Assembly (NCBI GenBank): GCA_023212725.1
Contig: JALBYF010000057.1
Location: 54,368-118,367, forward strand
DNA length: 64,000 nt
Direction of reading: 5' to 3'
DNA from: Tranzscheliella williamsii
Lineage: Eukaryota > Basidiomycota > Ustilaginomycetes > Ustilaginales > Ustilaginaceae
Below the pieces are notes generated by a model. The model was not told where the DNA came from, did no database searches, and saw only the letters and a list, made by a program, of their open reading frames with translations. The number at the start of each line of letters is the position of its first letter. The stretch's first letter is position 1. This document shows, in pieces, positions 1 through 9,439 of this stretch. The position numbers and the translations under genes were made by a program.

Positions 1-972
1 CGGACCCTCCATGCCCCGGCTGCGGAAGACGCGGACGTAGCGATCCAACTCCTGCTGGTCAAAGATCAGCTTTCCAAGGAACGCCGTTGGGATGTCGGCA
101 AATTCAGGTCGTGTCAAGAGCTTCTCCAGCTTGCCTTCCAGATGCCAGTCACGCAGCTCCTCCAGATTCGTCGAGTCGGCACTGAAGAGTCCCGGGATCA
201 TATAGATGAGCGCCAAGAAGCGTTCCAGCTACCGACATCGGCAGATAGCAAGCCAGGCGGATCAGATCCATCCTTGTCAGTTGGTAAACAGCCGGTCAGG
301 TCGCGAGGTTACTTGGTCACGATGCAAACGACTCACGTGTTGCTCAATGATTTTGGTGCTGCGCTCCTCTGAGAAAAACTTCTGATAGCCAAAATTGGGC
401 AATCGGGTGAGCACCTGGTCGATCGAAAGCGGCTTCGAGTTAGGCGGCTGAAAGGGGACACAGAGGCCACAGACGCCCATGACGCGTTCCGGATGCCATT
501 GGGCAAATCTCCATGCGAGCCAAGAGCCCCAGTCATGGCCGAGCACGATCACTCGACCTTTCTTACCGTCGGATGTGAGATGCTCGCCACCGTACGTGGC
601 GCCCTTGGCTGCGCGAGCGTGGTCGAGCAGACCGACGAGGTCGTTGGAGATGGCGCGGCCGCCGTACTCGGCGAGTCGCGACCCTCCGGGCGTGTCGACG
701 GCGGTGGGCGGTGCCGAGGAGAGGCCGTAGCCCAGCAGATCGGGGATGATCAGCCGGAAGCCGGCCGAGGTCAGCGGTGCCACGACGCTGCGCCAGCCGT
801 GCGAAAAGTCAGGAAAGCCATGCAGCACTAGCACGGTAGCGCGCTCGGGCACGCCCGCAGGCGGCCGGTGCTCCAGATAGTGGTAGCGGCGCTGCGTCGG
901 GACCGCGTCAGGCCGCGACGGCGGCGAGCTCAGCGGCGTCACGTAGAAGCGCGACGCTTTGGGGTCCATCAT
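1..972 (-). CDS. Epoxide hydrolase-like alpha/beta hydrolase, 3' end beyond window
   Basis: Predicted soluble epoxide hydrolase or related alpha/beta hydrolase, which would add water to an epoxide through an Asp nucleophile. The protein shows the oxyanion-hole motif LHGFPDF, then the nucleophile elbow GHDWGSWLAWRFA, both diagnostic of the family. Two exons are visible: 972..337 and 228..1. The intron has donor GTGAGT at 336-331 and an acceptor AG at 230-229, and both sides are phase 0, joining ...IIEQH to LERFLALIYMIPG. The reading frame extends upstream to 1098 but begins with GTG; the first ATGs are at 972 and 969 (MMDPKASRF), so I start there. The C-terminal lid and the catalytic His lie outside the window. 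It is divergent from the glucoamylase gene. The exact substrate cannot be told. Confidence 0.85.
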
Positions 973-1650
973 GATGTAGCCGGCAGGGTCAACCAAGGAG
1001 ACGCTTTCTGTATGCAAGGCGAGAGGGACGGTCCACCCAAAAGCTGCGTTCTCAGCAGTAAGAGGAGCAACCAGATCCACCTCCGGCTCCCGGACCACTC
1101 TGTTGACCCGAGAGGCCGGTCAGCCAAGAATGTGGTGCTCCCCGCGCTGGATACTATTTCGTCTCCGCTCTCTGTTACGTTCACGGACGGCGTTCTATTC
1201 CGCCGTGGCTTGGAACTCAACGCTACATAACGCGTCAGAGCTGCAGAGGGGCGCGCAGATGGATGTCTCCCTTGCATGACCCCACAATAACGCACAAGCA
1301 GGCACAGGTATATTCAGCTTGCCTCTCTTTCAAGCGGTCCTGGCTCCTTCTTTCCGCATCCCAGCTTGCCCAGGTCGACCACCGGCGATTGGGACCTCGC
1401 CATCTGCACCTCGACGCGCGCCATTGCTTCGCCATTGCTTCGAACACGACCGGCATTCCAAAAGAGTCAGTCAACCTCCTGAGCGCTACCGCCCGCGGCC
1501 GGCCTGGAAGTTGGTCGCAAGATAGGCTCTACAACAGGCGGTCCGCTGCCGGCTCGCGAACAGCGCCAAGGTGGGTTCAGATCGGCAGCGAAAGCGGACA
1601 CTGCGATCGTGTCTGTTGTGTCGGCCACGGCTGCGCGGTTCCTCGCAGCT
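973..1650. other. Divergent intergenic region, hydrolase / glucoamylase
   Basis: About 680 bp between two divergently transcribed genes. No ORF here looks coding, and I see no clear TATA element. It presumably holds both promoters. Confidence 0.5.
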
Positions 1651-3273
1651 ATGCAGTCGGCAAGCAACGACGATGGCAGGCAGCCGCTCTTGCCGCCATT
1701 GATGTCCGATTGCCGCAAGCTCTCTTACTCGTCTGTTTCTACGGCTCGGTCGCCGCCAGATTCGCTCCGCTATTCGCCCTTTCCGGACGGGGTGGATTTC
1801 GAGGGCGCGTCCAAGTCTGGCACTGCGCAGCGGCGAGCCAAGATGCTGGTGCTCTTGGGCGGCGCTGGGCTGGCGCTGCTGCTGATCTGCACGTGTGCAT
1901 GGGGCGGCGATGCTCGTGCTGCCGCCATGGTGCTGTCTTGGCTGGGTGCGGCGCTGCCCAGCGGCCGCGCGGGCACTCGCAGCGCGGCGGTGGCCTACGC
2001 CTACCAGCGGATGCTCGGCAACATCGGCGGCACGAGGCCTAGCACGGGCAACCAGGTGCGCGGCGTGCTGGCCGGCTCTGTCATCGCCTCGCCGTCCACG
2101 GCCGCGCCGGACTACTTCTATTCGTGGGTCCGAGATGCCGCGCTGACCATGAGCGAGGTGATCGCGCAGCACAACCTCGACCGCGGCCTGGTGGAGGACT
2201 ATGTCCACGCCGAAAAGACGCACCAGGCGGCGGCGGCTGGGTCGAGCGCGGGTCTGGGGGAGCCCAAGTTCCACGTCGACGGCTCGCTGTTCACGGGGCC
2301 GTGGGGGCGTCCACAGAACGACGGGCCGGCGCTGCGTGCCCTGGCGCTCACCGCCTTCGCGCGGCGGATCGGGCTGGACGACCCGTTCACGACGCAAGTC
2401 CTCTACCAGCCGGACCTCCGCGCAGGCAGCGTGATCAAGACGGACCTCGAGTATGTGGCGCACCACTGGCACGAGCCGAGCTTTGACCTCTGGGAAGAGG
2501 TGGAAGGCATGCACTTCTTCACCCTTGCTGTGCAGCGGCGGGCGCTGGTGGAGGGGGCGGCTTTGGCGGCGGCGCTGGGGGATGCGGGGGCGGCGGAGTA
2601 CTACCGGGCGCAGGCGCGGGCGGTGGAGGCGCGGCTGGAGATGTTCTGGGATGCAGAGGCGGGGTATATCCGAGCGTCTGAGGGGGTGGCGGGGCGGGGT
2701 GGGGTGGACTGTGCGGTGCTGCTGGGGGCGCTGCGGGGGTGGGACGGGGAAATGGGTGGGGCGGCGGAGGGGTGGGGGCCCGGGTCGGCGCGGGTGCTGG
2801 CGACGCACCGGGTGTACGTGGACGCGTTTCGGGGGCTGTACGAGCTGAATGCGGGTGCCGGGCGGGGGGCGGTGGCGGTGGGGCGGTATCCGGAGGACGT
2901 GTACGACGGCGCGGGCCGGACGGGGGGCAATCCGTGGTACGTGTGCACGCTGGCGGCCGGCGAGGTCCTGCACACGGCCGCGGCGGGCGCGCGCGTGCGC
3001 GGGCTGACCATCACCGCCCCCGCCCTGCCCTTCTTCCGCCAGTTCGCACCCACCCACCCCGGCCACTACCCGCCCACCCACCCCCTCGTCACCACCCTCA
3101 CCACCGCCATGTCCGCCATGGCCTCCCGGTTCGACGCCATCGCAGCCGCCCATGCACACCCCAACGGCTCCTTGAACGAACAGTTCCACCGCACCACCGG
3201 CTACAACCAGGGCGCCCGCGACCTCACCTGGTCCTACGCCGCCCTCGTCGCCAGCCACCGCGCCGCCGCCTAG
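1651..3273 (+). CDS. GH15 glucoamylase, membrane-anchored, no starch-binding domain
   Basis: Glucan 1,4-alpha-glucosidase, releasing glucose from non-reducing ends of starch or glycogen-like chains. About 540 aa from the ATG at 1651; the frame is open from a GTG at 1609, and another ATG is at 1702. After a hydrophilic N-terminus of about 64 residues there is one hydrophobic segment (MLVLLGGAGLALLLICTC, about residues 65-83) that reads as a type II signal anchor. The GH15 catalytic domain follows, with YSWVRDAALT, the substrate-site motif WGRPQNDGPALRA, the general acid in FDLWEEVEG (Glu about 282/283) and the second acid in LNEQFHR (about 510). The protein ends at the catalytic domain, so there is no CBM20 starch-binding module. 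This architecture resembles the intracellular or sporulation glucoamylase type more than secreted Aspergillus enzymes. Codons shift from extreme G-ending to C-ending near 2995. Confidence 0.93.
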   Translation: MQSASNDDGRQPLLPPLMSDCRKLSYSSVSTARSPPDSLRYSPFPDGVDFEGASKSGTAQRRAKMLVLLGGAGLALLLICTCAWGGDARAAAMVLSWLGAALPSGRAGTRSAAVAYAYQRMLGNIGGTRPSTGNQVRGVLAGSVIASPSTAAPDYFYSWVRDAALTMSEVIAQHNLDRGLVEDYVHAEKTHQAAAAGSSAGLGEPKFHVDGSLFTGPWGRPQNDGPALRALALTAFARRIGLDDPFTTQVLYQPDLRAGSVIKTDLEYVAHHWHEPSFDLWEEVEGMHFFTLAVQRRALVEGAALAAALGDAGAAEYYRAQARAVEARLEMFWDAEAGYIRASEGVAGRGGVDCAVLLGALRGWDGEMGGAAEGWGPGSARVLATHRVYVDAFRGLYELNAGAGRGAVAVGRYPEDVYDGAGRTGGNPWYVCTLAAGEVLHTAAAGARVRGLTITAPALPFFRQFAPTHPGHYPPTHPLVTTLTTAMSAMASRFDAIAAAHAHPNGSLNEQFHRTTGYNQGARDLTWSYAALVASHRAAA

Positions 3274-3444
3274 CCCGCCCACCTCACCGCCCCACCTCTG
3301 TCGGCTCAAATACGCACAGACCGCAGCTACAGAATGCAATAGTGCCATACCGAGATGCATGGCAATGGCAAATGACTGCGCGGGATACAAATACAACCGC
3401 GGTGCGGTGACAGTGACAGGGAAAGCGTGTCCGGGGATGCGGGG

Positions 3445-6400
3445 CTATGCGTAGATGGCCTTTTCGACGGCCTTGTAAGGCTTGGGGGGAGCGGCGGGGA
3501 GGGCGCGCGCGGCGGCGTGAAACGGGACAGCGAGGGCGCGGACGACGTAGGGAAGGGCGACGAACTCGAAGAGGAGCGCGACGACGAGCTGGGCGAGCAC
3601 GACGGCAAAGATGATCCAGAAAAAGTGCGGCGGCATGGCGACCAACCCGAACAGGGAGAAGAAGGGCCCGCCGGTGAGGAAGAGAAAGTAGAATGCGAAT
3701 ACGGTCAGCACGGCGAGCGCGGGCGCTAGCAGCCAATTACGCACGACCAGCTGGCGGTGCGGTGGGCCAAGCGAGTAAGCGTAGCCCGCGATCAGGTACG
3801 AAAAGACCGAGGTTTTGAAGAGCGCCGTGTTGTCCATGTTGTTCAGCACCAGGTCCTCGGGGTCGAATTCGGGGCTGTCGTACCAGCTCCGCCCGTGCAG
3901 CACGACGTAGACCACCGTCTGCGCGAGGAAGCCGAGCACCACCTGCCCCAGCATCGAGACCACCGGCTTGGCCGACGAGAGCCGCGCCTCGGGCGGCTGC
4001 TTCCAGAGCTTGCTGGCGGGACGCGAGTTGGCGAGGCCGATGGCGATGGGGAGGACGATGAAAACGTCGATAAAGAGGTACTCGGCGTTGTCCAGCGAGG
4101 TCGCCTTGCCGTAGAGGAGCACGACGGTAAAGTACTCGGCGAGCGAGTAGCAGCTCATCCACTTGAACATGGCGAACGAGACGGTGAGCGTGGAGCGGCC
4201 CTCGCGGATCAGGTGGGTGATGGCCGAGATGTCCTTCCTGCGCGAGGTGAACGGTGCGGCGACCGACGCCTCGGCCTCGGAGAGCGACAGGCCGACGTCT
4301 GCCGACTTGAGCGCGCCGCAGTCGTTGGCGCCGTCGCCGGTGAAGGCGACCACGTAGCCCAGTGTCTGCAGCCGCTCGACCAGCTCCTGCTTCTGCTCGG
4401 GCGAGAAGCGGCCGAGGATCTTGCAGTGCACCAGCACGCGCGCCAGCGTCTCGGCCGAGCACGCCTCGACCAGGCGGCGCAGCATTTCACCGGACACGGC
4501 CAGTTCGACGTCCTTGAGCGTCTGCCTCGCCGCACCCTCCTTGGCGACCGGATCGAGACTGTACGCGTCCAGCTTGTCCGTCTCGTCGTCGATGCTAATC
4601 CACTCGACCGCCGCGGACGCGGGCGCGATGCGCGCGGTGTAGACGGTGGCGGTGGTTGCCAACATACCGCACTCCTTCCCGACCGAGACTGCGGTGAGGA
4701 CCGAGTCGCCGGTGCACATCTTGATGGGCAGCTGCGCGTCCTGGCGGATCATGTCGATCGAGGCGGTGGTCGCCGCCTTGAGCTTGTTTTCAAAGATAAT
4801 GAGTCCGAGGAACTCGAGCTCGGCCTCGGCCTGGCGCCGCGAGAGCGTGCGGGCGCCGACCCAGCCGAGGCGGTCGACAGTCTTGCCGGCGACGGCCAGC
4901 ACGCGGAACCCGGCGCGAGTGCACCGGTCCAGCACCGAGGCGTAATCAGCAGGCAGGCTCTCCGGCCGACAGAGCGTCGAGACCGACTCGGGCGCGCCCT
5001 TGCAGTAGATCTGCGCCCGCACCTCGTTCTCGCGCTTGACCACGACGCTCATCCGCCGCAGCGACGCCGAAAAGTCAAACAGGCGGACAATGGCGAGCGC
5101 ACCGCTCGCGCCGCGCGCCTTGATCACAGGCACACGTGCCGGCGAGCCGTCCTTCGTCAGCGGCCGCCGAGCTTCCTCGTCCTCCCGGCCCGCGCGAGAC
5201 AGGTAGACAGGCAGAGCGGCCGCATCGTCCTGCAGCCGCCGACCAGTCCACTCGAGCATCTTGACCTCCAACGGCTCGCCAATCGGCTCCCCGTCCAGCA
5301 GATTCAGATCATGCGCCGAGGCCATCGCTTCCAGAAGGTCGAGTTTGCCTTCTTCGTTCGGCGTTCCGGCTTGGTGGACAAGCTCGGTGAATCGGCCATT
5401 GGCGACCTGCCGGATGCCCAGTACGTCGAGCCCCTCCTCGGTCAGCGTGCCGGTCTTGTCAAAGACAAACATGTTGACCATGCCAGCGACATTGATCCGC
5501 TGCGGGCTGAGACAGAAGATCTGCGACCTCTTCAGCCGGGCGATGGAAAAGGTGACGCAGATCGAGAGCGTAGCGGGCAGGGCCGGCGGCACGGCAATGG
5601 TGAGAACGTCGAGCGACCTGAGGGCGATCTCTTCGCTGCTGACGCCGATGATCTTGAAGTAGATGATGGTAGCGATCATGCCGATGGCCGCGATGACGAA
5701 CAGGTTGCCGATAAAGTAAAAGGCGTCGCGGTAGAACTTGTGGCTGATCGGTCTCGGGAAGAGCATCTGGCGGACGAGCGATCCCTTGGCGGTAGAAAAT
5801 CCGGTTCGGATGACAAGTGCCTTGGTGGTGGAGGTGTCGGCGCCGGGGCGCACGCGGATCAGCTTGGTGCCCGAGTAGAGGATGTTCTTGTCGAGTCGAT
5901 CGAGAGCGTCGCCGGTGGCAAGCGTCGAGGACAAGTCGCTGCGCGAGATAGGCGACTTGACCACCGGGACCGATTCGCCGGTCAACATTGACTCGTTGAC
6001 AATGCAGTCGCCTTCGAGCAGAACAAAGTCACAGGGCAAAGCCTCGACAAGACGATGCCCGCTGTGGAGCGAGGTATCGGCATCCACACCGAGATCGGAG
6101 AAGGCAGCAAGATCAACGATGTCGCCAGGGACGAGCTGTTCGCTGTCCAACTTGGACCACATGCCTGACGCTGGATGGGCGGTGAGGTGCTCGTGCTTTT
6201 CGACGTCGGTGGACTCAGACGCCGGAGTGACCTGCGGATGATGGGGAACCTGACGAAGCGCGGAGACTGGACAACTGAAGCGACTCATTTTCTTCAACTT
6301 CTCGATGGCTGCCTTTGTGGTGACGGTGGTGGTCACGATACCGATGATCGAGACGACACCGATGACAATCGCATAGGGTACGTAGTCATCGTTGCACCAC

Positions 6401-7521
6401 AGGACGATGGAATAGATCTGAAAGATATAGAAGGGATGGAGGACCTCCTCGAGCATAATATCCAAGACGGATTTGCCTTTGACCGAGACCTGATTAGGAC
6501 CGAACAGAGCCTGCCTCTCGGAAACGAGCTGGGCGGGGAGACCGTTGGCAGCAAGGCTAGCATCAGAGGCGATGGCGTCGGCCCAAGAAGGATCCCTCCA
6601 GGAGGCGAGCTGGCGGAACTTGCCCGTTTCGGGGTGGAGAAGGAAAGTGGTAGCGCGGTACTCGAGCACGTCGACGTGGCTCAGGAGACCGGACTCGGTC
6701 GGGTGAGGCATCTGCTTGGGCTTGAGCTCCTGGGCGGCATGAGCGACCTGTTCAGGGCTTTCCCATGGCTGCTGAAGGCTGGGAGGGAAGACAGCCGACT
6801 TGTGGACGGGCGACGCAAAGACGAGCCTCTTGAGGGGCAGGATCTCAACCTCGCCATGCTTGCTCTTGATGCGGATCAGAACGCCCTTGTTGCGGTTGTG
6901 CTTGCTCTGCTCTGATGGTTGAGCTGCGAGGGAAGTCGGCGTGGTGTTCCACCGAATCCAGAACTTGTTGTTGGCCCAGCTGTCAACGACAAACCAGATG
7001 CCACCGGTGATGATGCAGAGGGTGTACCAGAGGATCATCAGGAAGATCTGTCTGCGGTAGAAGCGGAGATGCAGCTGGATATCTTCATCCACAAGATAGA
7101 TGGATTGGGCGTGGCCGGCATCGACTGGCTGGTCAGCGGGACGTTCGGTTGACGAGGCGAGGGAGATGCGTGAGTCAGGCGCGACGCCGCCGTGACCATC
7201 CTTGCTAGGGTTGTGCTGGGCCGCATCGAGCAGCTCCTGCATCTCTGGACGCGGCGGGAGGTGATGATCGGGGATGTGATCGACACTGTCCTGATCAGCG
7301 ACGGTGGAGTGGTTGGTGTCCGCAACGGAGGTACGCGGGGTAGGATCGTCGGGCTTTGCATCCGGCTGCAGCTGGGTGTAGACTGGGTCATCCTGCTCCG
7401 GCTCGAGAAGGACGAAGCGGCGAGTCGCTTGAGGACAGACAACGTCTTGGACCGGGTCGACAGGACCAACAGGGCTGACGCCATCGGGTGGGCAAGGCTC
7501 AAGGGGGCTGGTGTTGGACAT
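3445..7521 (-). CDS. P5B-type cation/polyamine-transporting ATPase (Ypk9/ATP13A2 family)
   Basis: P-type ATPase of class P5B, expected in the vacuolar or late-endosomal membrane; characterised relatives (yeast Ypk9, human ATP13A2) concern polyamine export from the lysosome/vacuole and metal tolerance. 1358 aa in one exon from the ATG at 7521. Visible motifs in order: a long hydrophilic N-terminus; a first hydrophobic pair (FLMILWYTLCIITGGIWFVV); the actuator motif MLTGESVPV; the class-defining M4 motif PPALPATLS (residues 645-653; P5A enzymes have PPELP); phosphorylation site DKTGTLTEEGLD with Asp688; and the hinge GDGANDCGALKSADVGLSLS. Several C-terminal membrane helices end the protein. Length fits the family. 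Transported ion is inferred from family only. A 744-codon frame on the opposite strand is a codon-bias shadow. Confidence 0.95.
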   Translation of the reverse strand: MSNTSPLEPCPPDGVSPVGPVDPVQDVVCPQATRRFVLLEPEQDDPVYTQLQPDAKPDDPTPRTSVADTNHSTVADQDSVDHIPDHHLPPRPEMQELLDAAQHNPSKDGHGGVAPDSRISLASSTERPADQPVDAGHAQSIYLVDEDIQLHLRFYRRQIFLMILWYTLCIITGGIWFVVDSWANNKFWIRWNTTPTSLAAQPSEQSKHNRNKGVLIRIKSKHGEVEILPLKRLVFASPVHKSAVFPPSLQQPWESPEQVAHAAQELKPKQMPHPTESGLLSHVDVLEYRATTFLLHPETGKFRQLASWRDPSWADAIASDASLAANGLPAQLVSERQALFGPNQVSVKGKSVLDIMLEEVLHPFYIFQIYSIVLWCNDDYVPYAIVIGVVSIIGIVTTTVTTKAAIEKLKKMSRFSCPVSALRQVPHHPQVTPASESTDVEKHEHLTAHPASGMWSKLDSEQLVPGDIVDLAAFSDLGVDADTSLHSGHRLVEALPCDFVLLEGDCIVNESMLTGESVPVVKSPISRSDLSSTLATGDALDRLDKNILYSGTKLIRVRPGADTSTTKALVIRTGFSTAKGSLVRQMLFPRPISHKFYRDAFYFIGNLFVIAAIGMIATIIYFKIIGVSSEEIALRSLDVLTIAVPPALPATLSICVTFSIARLKRSQIFCLSPQRINVAGMVNMFVFDKTGTLTEEGLDVLGIRQVANGRFTELVHQAGTPNEEGKLDLLEAMASAHDLNLLDGEPIGEPLEVKMLEWTGRRLQDDAAALPVYLSRAGREDEEARRPLTKDGSPARVPVIKARGASGALAIVRLFDFSASLRRMSVVVKRENEVRAQIYCKGAPESVSTLCRPESLPADYASVLDRCTRAGFRVLAVAGKTVDRLGWVGARTLSRRQAEAELEFLGLIIFENKLKAATTASIDMIRQDAQLPIKMCTGDSVLTAVSVGKECGMLATTATVYTARIAPASAAVEWISIDDETDKLDAYSLDPVAKEGAARQTLKDVELAVSGEMLRRLVEACSAETLARVLVHCKILGRFSPEQKQELVERLQTLGYVVAFTGDGANDCGALKSADVGLSLSEAEASVAAPFTSRRKDISAITHLIREGRSTLTVSFAMFKWMSCYSLAEYFTVVLLYGKATSLDNAEYLFIDVFIVLPIAIGLANSRPASKLWKQPPEARLSSAKPVVSMLGQVVLGFLAQTVVYVVLHGRSWYDSPEFDPEDLVLNNMDNTALFKTSVFSYLIAGYAYSLGPPHRQLVVRNWLLAPALAVLTVFAFYFLFLTGGPFFSLFGLVAMPPHFFWIIFAVVLAQLVVALLFEFVALPYVVRALAVPFHAAARALPAAPPKPYKAVEKAIYA

Positions 7522-8480
7522 GTTGGAGAGAGCTCTTCGCTCGACCAGACCGGATAGAATCGTAGCTGGCGATGGCCGTACCGGAGAGGGGGAGAGGAAG
7601 AAGAAAGGAAGAAACAGAACAAAGTAAAAGAAATCAGTTTAATTCTCCCCCACGAAAGCTTTCTTTTCCGCCGTTCGCAGCGGATCACCTCAAAGCCATG
7701 AGCAGATAACAGATAAGTTGATTAGCGGCGTGGTTCAGTCGCAGAAGAAGAATATCGATTTCATAACAATCAGTGCGAATCGGAACTGAATCACATTAAT
7801 ACTACAAATCGGATCGGATGACGACTGATAAGCACGTAAATGTTTACAGATTAGCTTTGGCCGACGCAGCTGTTCTGATATCGAATGCATTTTTCTCTCT
7901 TTTTTTTTGAACCGTGGCGTTGCGTTCGGCGACTGCATACATCGTGCATTGCCCATCATCAGCGCCGCAACGCGCACTCTACACAAATGCGAAGAGAGTG
8001 CGAAGCGACGCTGCCACTCCGCCTGGGACGGCGTTTCGCGGGAGATCACACCCGAAGTCCATTTACAACGTTTCGCGCAGTGCTGGGAATGTGTTCCTAC
8101 GCAGACCGCTCCTTCAAAAATTGTGTTGGCTCGAGTTCGGTGTTGTATAACGCGTTTGCAGAGACAACCGGTATGGGTGTTAGATTCATGAACCAAAGTC
8201 TAACACAGGCTGGTTTGTTCGATGATCTCACATGCATCTCGATGACCTCTCTCGGAACCGTCTCAGCAATGTGAATGCTTAACTAAGCTCGCAGAGCTAC
8301 TCTCCTTCGCATGACTACAACACCTACTCCCCAACCTGCCCCACTGGTCTCACGCTTAGCATCTTCACACTCTCACGCAGCATTTTGCCTACACTATTGG
8401 CTCAGCTAGGTTGTATCGCTTCCGCCCTTTGCGACCCCGACACCTCCTCCGGCGCTACGGTCTTGCATGTGGTAGCTAGC
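7522..8480. other. Divergent intergenic region, P5B ATPase / MIM1
   Basis: About 960 bp, less GC-rich than the flanking genes, with oligo-T/A runs near 7900. Several short frames exist on both strands, but none has coding-like codon use or a recognisable product. It presumably contains both promoters and leaders. Confidence 0.5.
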
Positions 8481-9167
8481 ATGTCGTCCCATCACAATCA
8501 GCATGCTCCGCGGACCAAGCCGTCCTCAGAGTCGCAGTCCGACAGCGTGCCGACGGTGTCCGCGACGGGCATGCCCAGTATCCTGCCTCGACATACAGAA
8601 CGGCGCGGTTTGGACGAGAAGGCGCGGTATGACGAGGAGGAGGGGTTTGCGCCGGCTGAGCTGTATGGCCGGAAGGGGGGGCGGGGAGGGGAGCGTGCGG
8701 CGAGTTCTTCCGATGCTGACGAGTGGGGGGGTGATACAGACGGGGAGGATGGTGCGGTGGCGACGGCGGAGCCGCCGGGTGAGTACGCGACGACGGGCTC
8801 GCTGACGCTGGCGGCGTTCAACCCGTACTCGCACATCTCGCCCGCGCGCCGCGCCATCCTCATCTCCGGCTCCCTCTTCATCAACCTCGGCCTGCCGTTC
8901 CTCAACGGCGTCATGCTCGGCTTCGGCGAAATCTTTGCTCGCACCGTCCTCGCCCCCGCCCTCGGCATCTCCGGCATCCTCTGGACAGGCGACACCACCA
9001 ACGCTCTCCTCCACTGGCCCTCCCTAGGAATCCGCTCAGCACCCAACCCCCGCAACATCCCCACTCCTGCCTTCGCAGACAAACAGCCCAGCGACTTCGA
9101 CTCCTGGACAGACACACACCCAGTCTCCCTCGACAACACCGCTCCTTCGCCACATACCGAGCTATAA
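8481..9167 (+). CDS. MIM1: Mitochondrial outer-membrane import protein Mim1/TOM13
   Basis: Mim1 is a fungal-specific outer mitochondrial membrane protein that inserts alpha-helical outer-membrane proteins and supports TOM assembly. The 228-aa product carries the family hallmark: a single membrane segment (SLFINLGLPFLNGVM) running into LGFGEIFARTVL, with the glycine-rich NGVMLGFGE packing motif that Mim1 uses to oligomerise. Its acidic, Ser-rich N-terminus of about 120 residues and Pro/Ser-rich C-terminus are poorly conserved in the family. The frame is open from a TTG at 8385; I use the first ATG, at 8481 (MSSHHNQHAPR), which has A at -3. It lies divergent from the P5B ATPase and convergent with the F-box gene. 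Codons switch from G-rich to C-rich at about 8835, just before the membrane segment. Confidence 0.85.
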   Translation: MSSHHNQHAPRTKPSSESQSDSVPTVSATGMPSILPRHTERRGLDEKARYDEEEGFAPAELYGRKGGRGGERAASSSDADEWGGDTDGEDGAVATAEPPGEYATTGSLTLAAFNPYSHISPARRAILISGSLFINLGLPFLNGVMLGFGEIFARTVLAPALGISGILWTGDTTNALLHWPSLGIRSAPNPRNIPTPAFADKQPSDFDSWTDTHPVSLDNTAPSPHTEL

Positions 9168-9439
9168 TGCCCCGTCCCGCCACCATGAGCATCCCCCCCT
9201 AGCATCTCCGCATTTCTTCCGCATCTTGTCCCAGGCATACACAGCAACCGAGGAATTCTTTGTCACATCCTCTTCCGGCCACCTAACCCGCTCAAGCCTC
9301 ATCTCGCTGCAGAGATGCGTGCTGTGTTCGGCCCCACCAAAGCCGTCCAATTCGGTCAACGCAGTCGGATGCATTTCGCATGTTTACTATGCTAGAGGGG
9401 GACACTGCGCAGGAATCTGCGGCAAAGTAGGGCCGTGAA

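Noticed and set aside
1486..3396. 636-codon minus-strand frame opposite the glucoamylase
   Set aside because: Same codon-bias shadow; proline/arginine/histidine-rich with no recognisable domain.
3757..5991. 744-codon open frame on the plus strand opposite the P5B ATPase
   Set aside because: Avoidance of TTA, CTA and TCA codons in a GC-rich gene removes stops from the opposite strand. The product has no family motifs and an abnormal Arg/Asp/Gly composition.
7885..8274. 129-codon plus-strand frame between the P5B ATPase and MIM1
   Set aside because: Overlapping alternative frames of similar length, ordinary codon use and no motif; consistent with non-coding DNA.
8506..8513. A further TCCGCGGA octamer
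   Set aside because: Inside the MIM1 coding region; about two occurrences are expected by chance in the window.
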